Translations under genes and position numbers: made by a program | The notes under the pieces: generated by a model | Told to the model about the DNA's origin: nothing | What the model saw: only the letters and a program-made list of their open reading frames with translations | Databases searched by the model: none | In this document: positions 37,384 to 47,557 of the stretch, piece after piece | Layout: each line of letters begins with the position of its first letter | How positions within the stretch are numbered: the first letter of the stretch is position 1 | Source of the DNA: Gonatopus flavifemur | Lineage: Eukaryota; Arthropoda; Insecta; Hymenoptera; Dryinidae | Direction: 5' to 3' | Length of the DNA stretch: 64,000 nucleotides | Assembly (NCBI GenBank): GCA_018340375.1 | Contig: JAFFJZ010000026.1 | Span: 1-64,000 of the forward strand

Positions 37384-38362
37384 AATGTGGAAATGGAAAC
37401 ACGCACCGCGACTGGTTGAGTCCTGTTGTCGGAGTTGCCAGTACCGGCAAATCCAAAACGGCCATTATGGAGCCAGTTGAATTGACGATACTGGCAAGGA
37501 GTCACAATGATAACATCATAATTTTACATAACGGCCAGTAGAACATTTACAATAGCGTCGGTACCGATTTTTAATGTGAGCCAACTATGACGGAACTCTG
37601 ACATGACAGCAGAACCAATTGTTCTGCCATACCTGGATGAGAAGTGGTAGAGAGTCAAAATAATACATCTTATGTAGGAATTCAGACCCGACCCAGTACT
37701 GGCACAGTGCTGATGATTAGAGATCCCCGGAGTTATATTTCAAGTGACAAAAAAAATACATTGAATTTGAACTATCAAAATTTTGTGAATCTATTTTTCT
37801 CATCATCGTTATCTGAGAAAGACGCTTTGGAAGTGGTTTCATGAAAATTCACTGGGCAAGGATTGAACCCGGGACCTGCGAGTGAGAAACAGAGTCTCTA
37901 TCACATCAGCTAATCTCCGAGTTGACAACGGACCACTTAATTCCCATTTATTGTACTAATTCCCTTGAAGTCACAGAATTTACCATAGACTCCGTAGTGA
38001 AACAAGATTCTACCAGTACTGGCTCATTGTTCTCTATCGAACGTATTGAATGATTATATTGACTCTGTCTTGATATTGGCGCGACTCCGGCTCACTACAA
38101 AAATCAAGTTGCCAAGATCGTGATTTTAATGTCAATCGACTACCGATTCCGTAGTCAACCAGAGTCTCACCAATACTGGTACCATGTCGTCTATCGAACA
38201 TATTGAATCATAATACCAACTCTGGCTCAATGCTAGCGCGACTCCGACTGACCACAACAGCCGAGTTGCCAAGATCATAATTTCAACATCACTCGACTAT
38301 CGATTTTGTAGTCAGCCAGAGTCATATCATTACTGGCCCATCGCTGTCTAACACACATATAG
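37384..38362. repeat. Diverged tandem array (about 155-bp units), left part
   Basis: Units contain CCGTAGTCA-CCAGAGTC, ATACTGG-CCAT-GTC-TCTATCGAACATATTGAA, CCAACTCTGGCTCA and GAGTTGCCAAGAT. Units begin near 37990, 38150 and 38312. The array stops abruptly at 38362 and resumes at 42283 after the TG...CA element. Confidence 0.65.
37850..37921 (-). ncRNA. tRNA-like sequence in the array
   Basis: The minus strand reads TTAGCTGATGTGATAGAG (A-box-like), then GGTCCCGGGTTCAATCCTTG (B-box-like), at about normal tRNA spacing. The acceptor stem pairs poorly, so a tRNA-derived repeat is more likely than a working tRNA. Confidence 0.4.
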
Positions 38363-38774
38363 TGTAACGTAGACGCAAATTTTTTCAAATTTTCCGCCTA
38401 ACGTTCACGAGTGCTGTATAGCATAAACACACGCGCACGAAATGATTCGCGGCATAGGGCCCAACTATGTCAATTATATAAAATGGTTTATCGAGCGTTG
38501 AGAGAGTGACGTACACACTTACCGACACCTATGCTACGTAGGTAACGGAAACAAACTGGCTTGGCGCCCCCAAGCCCATTCAAGAGTACCGTTTTTTCCA
38601 AGAGATTGGAAAAAACCGAGAACCCTCTCCTTACCCTCGTTTATGACCTCCTTACTGGAACGGAGGCGCACACTTTATTGCCCCTACCATAAGAGGTCTT
38701 CAAGTGTAGACATTTGGGCATTTGTGCGAAGAATTGTGTCGCCAATCTGAATAAATTTGAAAAGAGAATCATCG

Positions 38775-39149
38775 TCATCGTATTGTTGAACAATTTTTTT
38801 TTTGTTCAATAATGAATCGTTCATTTTTTACAAGGAAGATTTTTAAAAAAAAAAAAAAAAAACAACAAAGTTTATTTAAATTATGCGAGTTGAATGTAGT
38901 TATCAATTTTACATTACAGCATAATTGGTTCTCAAACAGTTCTTGGAGAGTACCATTTGAATGCCACACTTTTTGTGTGAGCTCTTTGATTGAATGAGAT
39001 TTGTAATTAAATATCAATTCTTTTACAAGTTTCTTATCGAAGAGGATGGAAATCACAGAGTTTTTTCCATCGTTTTCTATGAGGGATTTCCCACACTCGA
39101 TACAATCGATTAGCTTTCCATACACGAAAGATCGTTTGTATGAATGCAT
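38775..39149 (-). CDS. Hypothetical ORF inside the TG...CA element
   Basis: Starting at the ATG at 39149 it reads MHSYKRSFVYGKLIDCIECG, then KSLIENDGKNSVISILFDKK and IKELTQKVWHSNGTLQELFE. It runs into a long T-tract that gives a run of Phe. A CxxC pair (DCIECG) and later CC are the only motif-like features. The first 90 residues look protein-like, and the end does not. There is no identified family. Confidence 0.25.
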   Translation of the reverse strand: MHSYKRSFVYGKLIDCIECGKSLIENDGKNSVISILFDKKLVKELIFNYKSHSIKELTQKVWHSNGTLQELFENQLCCNVKLITTFNSHNLNKLCCFFFFFLKIFLVKNERFIIEQKKNCSTIR

Positions 39150-40057
39150 TTTTACAGCCAATATTCACATATTTTGAGATAATCAATGATTTACTTCATT
39201 ATCCACAAACAATTCATGAATCTCCACACACTTCTTTTCTTTAAAGTTACATCACTTCGTTGTATACAAACTTCAACCTTAAAATCATATGATATGTCAT
39301 TTATTCTCACATATTATATGTTTCTTGCACTGAAATGAATCACTCACTGATTATTACATTGCATAATTCATTTCACTTCATTGAACACTCTCCAAATCTC
39401 GTACACGCATCTATTCAATAAATTTATAACAGAAAATATACTATCAATTGTATCTTGGACATTACTTTTTTCTAAAAACGTTTGCAAATTCAGCAAGACT
39501 CTGATTGAATTCTTGTTGATCGAAGTTCATGGTATTCGTTGTGAATCTTCTTTGAGCAGAACAGGTCTACATTTTGAATTTCCATGGGGATTCATGTTCA
39601 CTGTCATGACGAGTAGTCTTTACGAATACTTCAGGCATTTTCTGTGTGTATTTCAAGAGCTCTCACATGTATTCATTAAGAACTTTTCAGCAATTCTTTT
39701 GACACTCTGTGTGTTTCATTTGGAATACTTCATGAATTCATAGAAATACATTCCATAAGTATTCCTTACTCTGAATTCTCTGCAAACTCAAAAGGGACTT
39801 GTGTGCTGTAAGCGTCTTGAATTTAAAAACTATATTTTGTTTTTTGTATAAATATTATGATAATGGGATATGCAAAAATAATCTTAGGCATTTGACTTCA
39901 AAGATAAGAGGTAGATATAAATATACTGGTTAAAACGACCTTTGATTTGTAATATTGAAACATTATGGATATGGAGACGACGAAGAGGGAACCCGTCACC
40001 TCCAAGCGAGAGTCGAGCGAGAAGTGCGTTAACTCGCTCACCAAGAGGATTCGCGTG

Positions 40058-40065
40058 TATAAATA
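40058..40065 (+). promoter_or_regulatory. TATA box (TATAAATA) of the element's gene
   Basis: TATAAATA is followed 32 bases later by TCACTT (A at 40090), which fits an insect initiator. Downstream are the repeated leader, a consensus donor GTAAGT at 41273 and the ORF. Another TATAAATA-like match lies at about 39915. Confidence 0.5.
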
Positions 40066-40286
40066 TCGCGACATTGCCTTAGCTGACTCACTTCACTCCA
40101 CTACACTTCACAAGACACTTCGCTCTTGTCAACAACTGAATCTTCAACGTCGGAACATCAACAGTCCTTTTCAGGATTTCACACCTTCAAGACAACGCAG
40201 GATCAAGCTTTAACAAGCAATTTTTCATCGCTGGAATATCAATAGTCCTTTAAAGGACTCTACAATCAACGGCCGAATTTTGATAA

Positions 40287-41080
40287 GTGCTTGAACAGGA
40301 TTGTACGAAGTTCAAGCACGAATTATTCAAAAATCTCAACGAGCAAGCGTGGATTGTTGCTCATCGCTACCATCAACGAGTGGTATTTGAACTAGTGCTT
40401 GAACAGAAATTGAACGAAGTTCAAGCACGAATTATTCAAAAATCTTAACGAGCAAGCGTGGATTGTTGCTCATCGCTACCATCAACGAGTGGTATTTGAA
40501 CTAGTGCTTGAACAGAAATTGAACGAAGTTCAAGCATGAATTATTCAAAAATCTCAACGAGCAAGCGTGGATTGTTGCTCATCGCTACCATCAACGAGTG
40601 GTATTTGAACTAGTGCTTGAACAGGATTGAACGAAGTTCAAGCACAAATCAAAATTCCAAAGGAGGAAAAATCTCAACGAGCAAGGCTGAATTGCTGCTC
40701 ATCGCTCAACGAGCAAGCTTGGATTGCTGCTCATCGCTACCATCAACGAGTGGTATTTGAACTAGTGCTTGAACAGAAATTGAACGAAGTTCAAGCATGA
40801 ATTATTCAAAAATCTCAACGAGCAAGCGTGGATTGTTGCTCATCGCTACCATCAACGAGTGGTATTTGAACTAGTGCTTGAACAGGATTGAACGAAGTTC
40901 AAGCACAAATCAAAATTCCAAAGGAGGAAAAATCTCAACGAGCAAGGCTGAATTGCTGCTCATCGCTCAACGAGCAAGCTTGGATTGCTGCTCATCGCTA
41001 CCATCAACGAGTGGTATTTGAACTAGTGCTTGAACAGGATTGAACGAAGTTCAAGCACAAATCAAAATTCCAAAGGAGAA
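40287..41080 (+). repeat. Tandem repeat of 109-bp (and 151-bp) units, each with a hairpin
   Basis: Units starting GTGCTTGAACAG begin at 40287, 40395, 40504, 40613, 40764, 40873 and 41025. Each contains GTGCTTGAAC...GTTCAAGCAC, a perfect 10-bp stem, and GAGCAAGCGTGGATTGTTGC, a second small stem. Two units are lengthened to about 151 bp by an added AAATCTCAACGAGCAAGGC block. They lie between the TATA box and the intron, so they form the 5' leader of the transcript. Near-identity implies recent expansion. Confidence 0.85.
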
Positions 41081-41271
41081 AAAATTTCAACAATTCAAGC
41101 ACGGGCTATTTCAACTACGCGGAAGAAAGAACCATCGGAGCTACATTTCTTTCTTCGACAACAGGCGGTAACTGCGATCCTGTGCTACAAACAGCCAGGA
41201 TCACTAGCAGTTTCAACAAATCACAACAGAACGTGAAGCGAGTTGCTAAGGCACTCGCGGGGTTTATAAAA

Positions 41272-41984
41272 AGTAAGTGTTTTACACTATTTGGGTGGGT
41301 GAAAAACCTAAGTTTCCTAACTCAATGGTAACATTAAAATCTCGATGAAACCTTGAGTTTTTAGAATTCAAATGAAAATCAATCCTCGTGGAGTCAAGCC
41401 ACATAGTTGAATATAATTTTTTCATTTTAATTTTCGCTCAATAAATGAAATCAGAATTTTTTTTTTCGTTCGAAATTTTCATAGATTCAAGTCTCATACT
41501 TGAATACTAACCAAAGTTTGTGAATCTTTCTTTTAATTCGTTTTTTTTCACTCCCTTTTTCTCCTTTTATTTGAATCATCTCTCTCTCTTTTATTCTCAT
41601 TTCGGAAGTAGTAAGGAATTATATTTTAACAAATTTTCTTTTTCTGTTCTTCTTTCAGTGGAAACCAAGATACATGATAAGATAAAATATCTAGAAGATA
41701 GAATCCGGGGAACAAAGAACAGGATAAAAACTCATCATAGGGACGTTAGGGAAAATAGAATCCCACCTGCAGGAAGGAAGAGAAAACGATTCCTCAATAA
41801 CCTGGCCACCTACGAAGAATCCCTAATGAAATTGAATGAAGAACTAAATAATTTGAAACTATATTTAGCTTCATTGGAAATTAGAGGGGATTTATTTGTA
41901 GAAGGAGAAAATTGGGACTTTCAACCTCTTCCTCCATGCAAGGAATTATATGAATCTAGTTCCTGCTCAAAATGTAAATCTTAA
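41272..41984 (+). CDS. Small coiled-coil protein with start codon split by an intron; not recognised
   Basis: The first exon ends ATAAAAA at 41272 before the donor GTAAGTG. The second exon starts at 41659 after TTCTTTCAG with TGGAAACC. The join makes ATG from A plus TG, giving METKIHDKIKYLEDRIRGTK, then RGRKRKRF-like basic residues (AGRKRKRFLNNLATYEES), LMKLNEELNNLKLYLASLEI, and a Cys/Ser-rich tail ending CSKCKS. It has about 108 residues, is basic, and forms a helical coiled coil. The frame upstream of the join is also open (VKRVAKALAGFIK), so translation could begin earlier without an ATG. AATAAA follows at 42068. It is the only spliced ORF in the TG...CA element. Confidence 0.6.
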
Positions 41985-42067
41985 AAATTGACCTACATAA
42001 TTAATTTAAAGTTTGTAATTATAAATATTAATATCAATATACAAAGTTAAATATTAAACCTCATTGT

Positions 42068-42073
42068 AATAAA
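42068..42073 (+). terminator. Poly(A) signal AATAAA
   Basis: AATAAA lies 84 bp after the stop codon of the small coiled-coil gene, in AT-rich 3' sequence. Confidence 0.5.
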
Positions 42074-42282
42074 ACACTGACACAAGTCATAATGAATTAA
42101 ATTTTGTAACTATATTTCAAACGAGTCAAACAGTTTCATTTAAGTATCCTTTCCCCAGTCCTTGTTTAGTCTAACTAACTAAAGTGGGGTAACAAAGGGG
42201 TTGTCAAACTTTGATTTGGCAATTCCTAATAACTGCTGTCTGTTTCAGATAATCTATATAAAAGGTTGTGACGTAACAATAG

Positions 42283-42872
42283 TATGATAATACCAACTCT
42301 GGCTCAGTACCGGCGTGACTCCGGCTCACTAAAATAGCCAAGTTGCCAAGATGGTGATTTTAACGTCAGTTCACTACCGATTTTGTAATCAGCTAGAGTT
42401 ATATCATTGCGGGCACATAGTCGTCTGTTGTACATATGGAATGATAATACCGACTTTGACTAAATACTGGCGCGGTATCGTTTCTCTTCATCCTGGGTAT
42501 TGTCCAGACAGTATTCATTCGATACTGACCTTATACCGTCTGTTCACGCGAGCCAATACCGTCTGAAATCTGGCGAATGTTCGGCGACAGTTGAAAAACG
42601 GTAATGATTCTGAACAGGCACAGTTGTTTTTGTCGAACTTTGCCAAATACAACCTCGCCAGTACCGCGCCATTTGTTAACTCTGGCTATTCCCACATGGG
42701 ACATTGATTTAAATTTTACATTTTTCCTACTTTTTTCAACTATAGCAGTGTTTCACATGCGCAGATACATAGCCAATAACAGTTGTGCACAATTTCACCT
42801 CGTCGCACCCGTCATAATGGCTTCCCCCCTTAGCTTTACCCTCGGTCCCTATATTTCTATATCTATGGTATT
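42283..42872. repeat. Right part of the interrupted tandem array and its bracket repeat
   Basis: The array resumes with ATAATACCAACTCTGGCTCA, GAGTTGCC-like and CATATGGAATGATAATACCG units and ends near 42700. Position 42750-42872 is the inverted partner of 36838-36975. No gene was seen up to 43820. Confidence 0.6.
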
Positions 42873-43820
42873 TCCACGTAGGGATTGAAAAATGAATCAG
42901 AATTCCTTAATTGCAAACACTGTCCAACCTTATTCCAAAAGCGCATTGAATTCAGCAATGACGAAGTTGAACAAAAGCACCCAACTCATGATGATATTGA
43001 AAATCTCAGCTTGGTCCACCAGGGAATCAACTTGATCCCAGCTGGATCAATATGGTTCCAGTTGAACCGACTTGGTTCAGCGCTAAAAGAACTTGAAAAA
43101 CTATTTCTGAGCACGCAGTGTCAAATATTTCGTTACACGGCGTAAAAATTCATGGCTATTCCGTTCACTAAGAACTACGTGTGTTCGGGCTACATCAAAT
43201 GTAGTTGCCAGGTGGCGACGGACATCTCATGTATCTACCAATCACATATTTCGTTCGATTGGAACTGCCAATGAGTGAAGTAGAAGAATTTGCCACCTGG
43301 TAACTATGACGTCAAAGTACGCCAATTCACATTCAATACTTGGAACGGAATTATGCAGCGTAGAAATATATGCCCTGTGAATCCGAATCAATGAAAAGTA
43401 CCGAGAGCCAGTGGACGACTTAGCACTGATTTGCCAGTGAAATTCACTAATCCCAGTAGTTTTTCTGATTCAGATTTCCAGAATAGGGTGGTTCAAGAAT
43501 ACGTAGAAACAGATAGAATGGCATAAAGCTTCGGAGTTTGTACGCCACAGTACGATTTTACTACGTTGAGTCTTCATTTGCAGATCAATGCATCCTAAGA
43601 AGGGACGTAGCGTCTCGTAAACATCCAAATTATTCGATGGATTTCTACGCCGAAATATGTGATTCTACGGACGATGATGCACAGTGGGGCCAAACTTCAA
43701 AAAGCTCGCCAAAACCTCAAAAATTGAAGTTTATAGTTTGGGATATTTGACCGTTGGGGTGTCTAAAGTAATTTCACAAGTGTCCGAATCCATAAATAAG
43801 AAGGTCTGATTCCCTTCCCC

Positions 43821-44580
43821 CAGGCCCGGATCAAGGGGGGGGGGCAAACAGGACATCTTGCTCCGGGCGGCAATATCAGGGGGGCGGCACAACGAGTACT
43901 AATCGAAATTTTCCATTTCAAACCCAATGTGAAAAATAATTATAGTTTTATGTCCACTGTAAAAGAATTATGTGAGGATTACACAATATATCATTGGTAA
44001 TATGTTAGCCAATGATATATTGTGGAATTTTATAAGGAATTTGTCATTTCCCCCAATGATTTATGATGTGATTTCACAAAAAATTGTGATTTTATGCAAT
44101 ATAACATTGTGAGAAGTCACAATAATGTTCTGTATACTACCAATGATATATTATGGACTACATGAAATTTTTTTACAGTGTATGCAGTAAGCAGAAATAC
44201 TCTAACAATCATATTGGAAATCAATTTCGAGTGTACGTGTAAGTGTGATATGGAATTAAAATTTCCAAAAGTTACAATTTTTAAGAACTTCAATTGAGTC
44301 GGACAGAGAATAAAAAATTTCAAAAGTGTGAGTTTTTTTCATCTTCAAGGAATATTGTTTCTCAAAATCATTTTTTTTTTCATTTATAGTTCTATGATTC
44401 TGATGAACAAATCGGTTTCTTCCTTTAAATCGCCTATCTCTGTATCACACATCTTGAACATCATAAAATAGTAATGTTTTGGGTTTCATCAAATTTCCTA
44501 TTATTCTGAAGAGACGGAGGGTGGGGGGGCGGCAAATTCCATCTTTGTACCCCCACGAGAATGCTCTAGATCCGGGCCTG
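43821..44580. mobile_element. Non-autonomous hAT element with 8-bp duplication CCTTCCCC
   Basis: The ends are CAGGCCCGGATC and its complement GATCCGGGCCTG. The 8-mer CCTTCCCC lies directly outside both ends (43813-43820 and 44581-44588). G-rich blocks, including a long G run near 43841 and GGGGGGGCGGC near 44521, sit next to the ends. It contains no transposase. A CACTGTAAAAG-ended palindrome with ATATATCATTGG words (43955-44180) is nested inside. Confidence 0.92.
43955..44180. mobile_element. CACTGTAAAAG-ended palindromic element nested in the hAT element
   Basis: The left end is CACTGTAAAAGAATTATGTG and the right end TTTTTTTACAGTG. The interior repeats CCAATGATATATTGTG-like words in both orientations. 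The flanks (TC and TA) do not match, so the insertion boundary is less certain than in its relatives. Confidence 0.55.
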
Positions 44581-45101
44581 CCTTCCCCGACCCTTGTATA
44601 CCAGTTGAAAAGTACCCTTCCCTGTGGTATCATTTGTGTGACTGAGAGATAGTGAAATGACGACCATGTTCAAAGGGACACTGTGTCTCGAAAAATGATC
44701 CGATTACACTTTTCAAAAATGGAATCTGTTGGATCTTTGCGACACTCACGGGTTGAAAAGTTTTGATATTATTTAGTTTGATATGAATGATAATATAACA
44801 CGTTTTATTTTCAACATTGGACTGTATTTCTTGATTATATTTCTTATACGTGCGTGCAGCGTGCCATGCTACTCGTACTTCGTACTGATCATTTTTGAGA
44901 CACACGATACAACGCAGGCTTGCTAACACCATCTAGAGTTACCAATAAAAAAGGCGCATAATTTGAAATGCAATGAAGATTGTACTGCTGTACTTCAGAA
45001 TCTACTGCTGAAGGTATTGGGAGTACAAATTAATTCGGTCCGTTTTTTTACAGTTAAAGATGCATTTATTTCAGAAGAACATGAATTATCAAATTAATCA
45101 A

Positions 45102-46119
45102 AGTATTGTCAATCGCTGGCTATCACTTTTTCCCATCTTTCGGGTAATTTTCGAATCCCGTTACGGCAAAACGTCTCGTCTTTTGAGGCGATCCAAGTTA
45201 GGAGCCAATTTTCGATTTCTTCGAACGAAGTAAATCGTGCTGCATCTGTCGTAATAACCAGTAATCAGAAGGAGCAATGTCCGGCGAGTACGGCGGGTGC
45301 GGTGGAATATCCCACGTCAACGTTTCCAGATAATTTTTCACTACTTTTGCGACATGAGGCCGAGCGTTATCGTGTAAAAGAATAACTTTGTCATGTCTTT
45401 CCTTGTATTCCGGACGTTTTCCTCGTAACGCACGACTCAAATGAATCAAGTGTAGCCTATACCGATTACCCGTAATAGAATCACTAGTTTTCAGCAACTC
45501 ATAGTATATAACACCCTTTTGGTCCCACCAGATACACAGCATGATCTTTGAACCATGAATATTCCTCTTTGGCGTCGATGTTGAAGTTGATGGCAACGAT
45601 TGACCGGGCATAGCATAGTATTTTCTTTTCTTGGGGTTAACGTAGAATATCCATTTCTCATCTCCTGTCACAATCCGATGTGAGAACCCCTTTCTTCGTT
45701 GTCTTCGAATCAGCTGCTCGCAATTGAAAAATCGCCGTTCAATGTCTCTAGGCTTCAAGTCATAGGGCACCCAATTGCCTTGCTTTTGAATCATGCCCAT
45801 GGATTGTTATCGTACGGAAACTGCTTGTTGCGTAACTCCTGATGATTCCGCAAGCTCCTGTTGCGCTTGACTCGGATCTTCGTCGAGTGAAGCCTCCAAT
45901 TCCTCGTTTCTGAATTTTTGTGGTTGTCCAGAGCGAGGCTTGTCTTCGACACTGGAATCGCCATTCTTAGAACGTCGGAACCATTCCCTACATGATTTAT
46001 CAGTTGGAGCATTGTCACCATAAACTTCCACAAGCACTCGATGGGCTTCAGCTGCACTTTTTCTCAATTAAAACAGAAAACTAGCACCTCCCGCAAATGC
46101 TGCTTAGTTAAACCGAAAT
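45102..46119 (-). pseudogene. Mariner transposase (DD34D), several breaks
   Basis: Reading on the minus strand gives SNFGLTKQHLREVLVF, then a one-base slip, RKSAAEAHRVLVEVYGDNAP (first helix domain), a TAA after SVR (45807), and GMIQKQGNWVPYDLKPRD. IVTGDEKWIFYVN carries the first Asp, LLHDNARPHVAKVV the second, and PPYSPDIAPSDYWLL the third. Another one-base slip near 45240 leads to SFEEIENWLLTWIASKDE. GIRKLPERWEKVIASD is followed by TGA-QYFD. The inverted ends were not identified. It is a decayed copy, related to the deleted element at 46776-47304. Confidence 0.9.
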
Positions 46120-46201
46120 TTGACACACTTCACTGAGTGAAAATCGGGATTCTGGAAGGAACTCGGAGTGATATCAACTGAATATTATTCACAAGTGTCT
46201 A

Positions 46202-46432
46202 CACTGAGAAAACAGATATCTTGAAAAATACCATAATTTATGGATTTTTAGCGTTGGTCTGACCCGACTCATAATATTTACATGAACGTACATGAGAGCC
46301 CCATAATTTCTTGGACTTTTATAAAGAAGTATGGTACCTTCCTCATAAAAGTCCCAGCCATTATGGTACTTTTAGAGGTATCTTCACGTAAATATTTTGA
46401 CTCGGGTTAGACCAACGCCAAAAATCCATAAA
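46202..46432. mobile_element. CACTGAGAAAAC-ended MITE, right end lost
   Basis: It matches 31373-31629 closely from CACTGAGAAAACAGATATCT through ACCATAATTTATGGA and the GACCAACGC arm. The right terminus breaks off at AAATCCATAAATTTAG. A TA precedes the left end. Confidence 0.7.
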
Positions 46433-46775
46433 TTTAGAAGTAATTTTCGTTTCAATTTGAGAACAGATATTAATGAAACTTGCATTCCAGTCATTTTTCA
46501 GTACTTCGAATATATCCTTCATCGTTAATCCTTGTTCATGTGGAATATTGGAACCTGAAAATAATTACATTTGTAATAATTACAAATCATCTGTTAATAT
46601 AAATGTGATTAACATTATTATATATGAATATTTAGAATAAAAGTTATTAATTAATCTCTCTCACTCTCTATTTCTTCATCACTTTCTGATTCGTATTTTT
46701 CTTTGTTATTCTCACCTTTAACATTAGATTCCATGTCGCTGGAGGACAATTGTTTGATTTTCCGAAATTTAATTA

Positions 46776-47304
46776 GGTATGGGAATAAGTTTCCGCCCTT
46801 TTTCAAGCAAAGTTGATTTTTGTTCAAACAATGGATTAATCCATAATGTTATTCAAAGTATGTACCATTGGAAGCGATTACTTTTGCCCATCTTCCAGGC
46901 AGCATACGAATTCCTCGGAGAAAAAAAGCAGGTACCCCTCCGCATTCTTTATCACTCATGTCAAAATCGCCATTTTGGAATCGTCGAAACCACTCTTTAC
47001 AAGTTGTATTAGACGGAACGTGATCACCGTAAATATTGCACAGTACACGATACGTTTCAGCGGCACTTTTCTTCGAAATAAAATAATGAAGCATAACTTC
47101 CCGCAAATGCTGTTTTGTTGGGACAAACGTTGTCATTTTTGACACCAGATAAGGAATGATGTTTACGCTTGTAACAAATGTCCACTACCGCAATCGACAC
47201 CTTACATATACACTTCCAAATCACAAGTATAGCACCTGAGTGAACTCAAGAATAGTATCAGCAGCAACACTTCTTCCAAGAGGACGGAAACTTATTCCCA
47301 TACC
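46776..47304 (-). mobile_element. Internally deleted mariner (MITE-like), 529 bp
   Basis: The ends are GGTATGGGAATAAGTTTCCG with one mismatch between sides. On the minus strand an ATG near 47136 gives MTTFVPTKQHLREVMLHYFI, SAAETYRVLCNIYGDHVPSN and WFRRFQNGDFDMSDKECGG. It then jumps directly to the family C-terminus GIRMLPGRWAKVIASNGTYF and stop. The whole catalytic core (three Asp motifs) is missing while the frame stays open, so it encodes a 98-residue DNA-binding-domain-only product. Confidence 0.88.
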
Positions 47305-47557
47305 CAATATATCTCATAAAACGCGAATTGCTCCACTCTCTCACTCGTTGCCCGCTTGCCCTGGTATCCAACATCAGGTACACAAGAATTGTCTCACTTG
47401 GAAATACTGGAAACTTGAGGAAGAGTTCCATTTGTAATTCTTAACAAAACTCAGCTCACATTATTGTAATGTTTCCACGTTCTATTGGAAGTCAGTTTGA
47501 AAAATGACTCAATGACACAAACTTACATGCAGAACAAAATATATTTATTTTCAAATA

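Larger units (their letters stand above)
38363..42278. mobile_element. 3.9-kb TG...CA element with 4-bp duplication ATAG, carrying a small gene
   Basis: The element starts TGTAACGTAGACGC and ends with the complement of TGTTACGTCACAAC, so the termini are imperfect inverted repeats with TG/CA ends. ATAG precedes the left end (38359-38362) and follows the right end (42279-42282), and the interrupted tandem array reads through once ATAG is counted once. No long direct repeats are visible, so it is not an ordinary LTR retroelement. TG/CA ends with 4-bp duplications are typical of integrase-type insertions (Gypsy solo LTR, Ginger-type DNA elements). It contains a TATA box, a hairpin-repeat leader, a spliced ORF and a poly(A) signal. 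Confidence 0.65.

Noticed and set aside
39381..39743. 120-codon frame on the plus strand inside the TG...CA element
   Set aside because: It is made largely of repeated AGAACT/GAATTC-type words and has no protein-like motif.
40287..41080. Regularly spaced repeats as a CRISPR array
   Set aside because: The units are contiguous 109-151 bp tandem repeats without variable spacers, in a eukaryotic context.
38363..42278. Ordinary LTR retrotransposon
   Set aside because: TG/CA ends and a 4-bp duplication fit, but I see no direct repeat of one end at the other and no gag, protease or reverse transcriptase frames. A very long solo LTR cannot be fully excluded.
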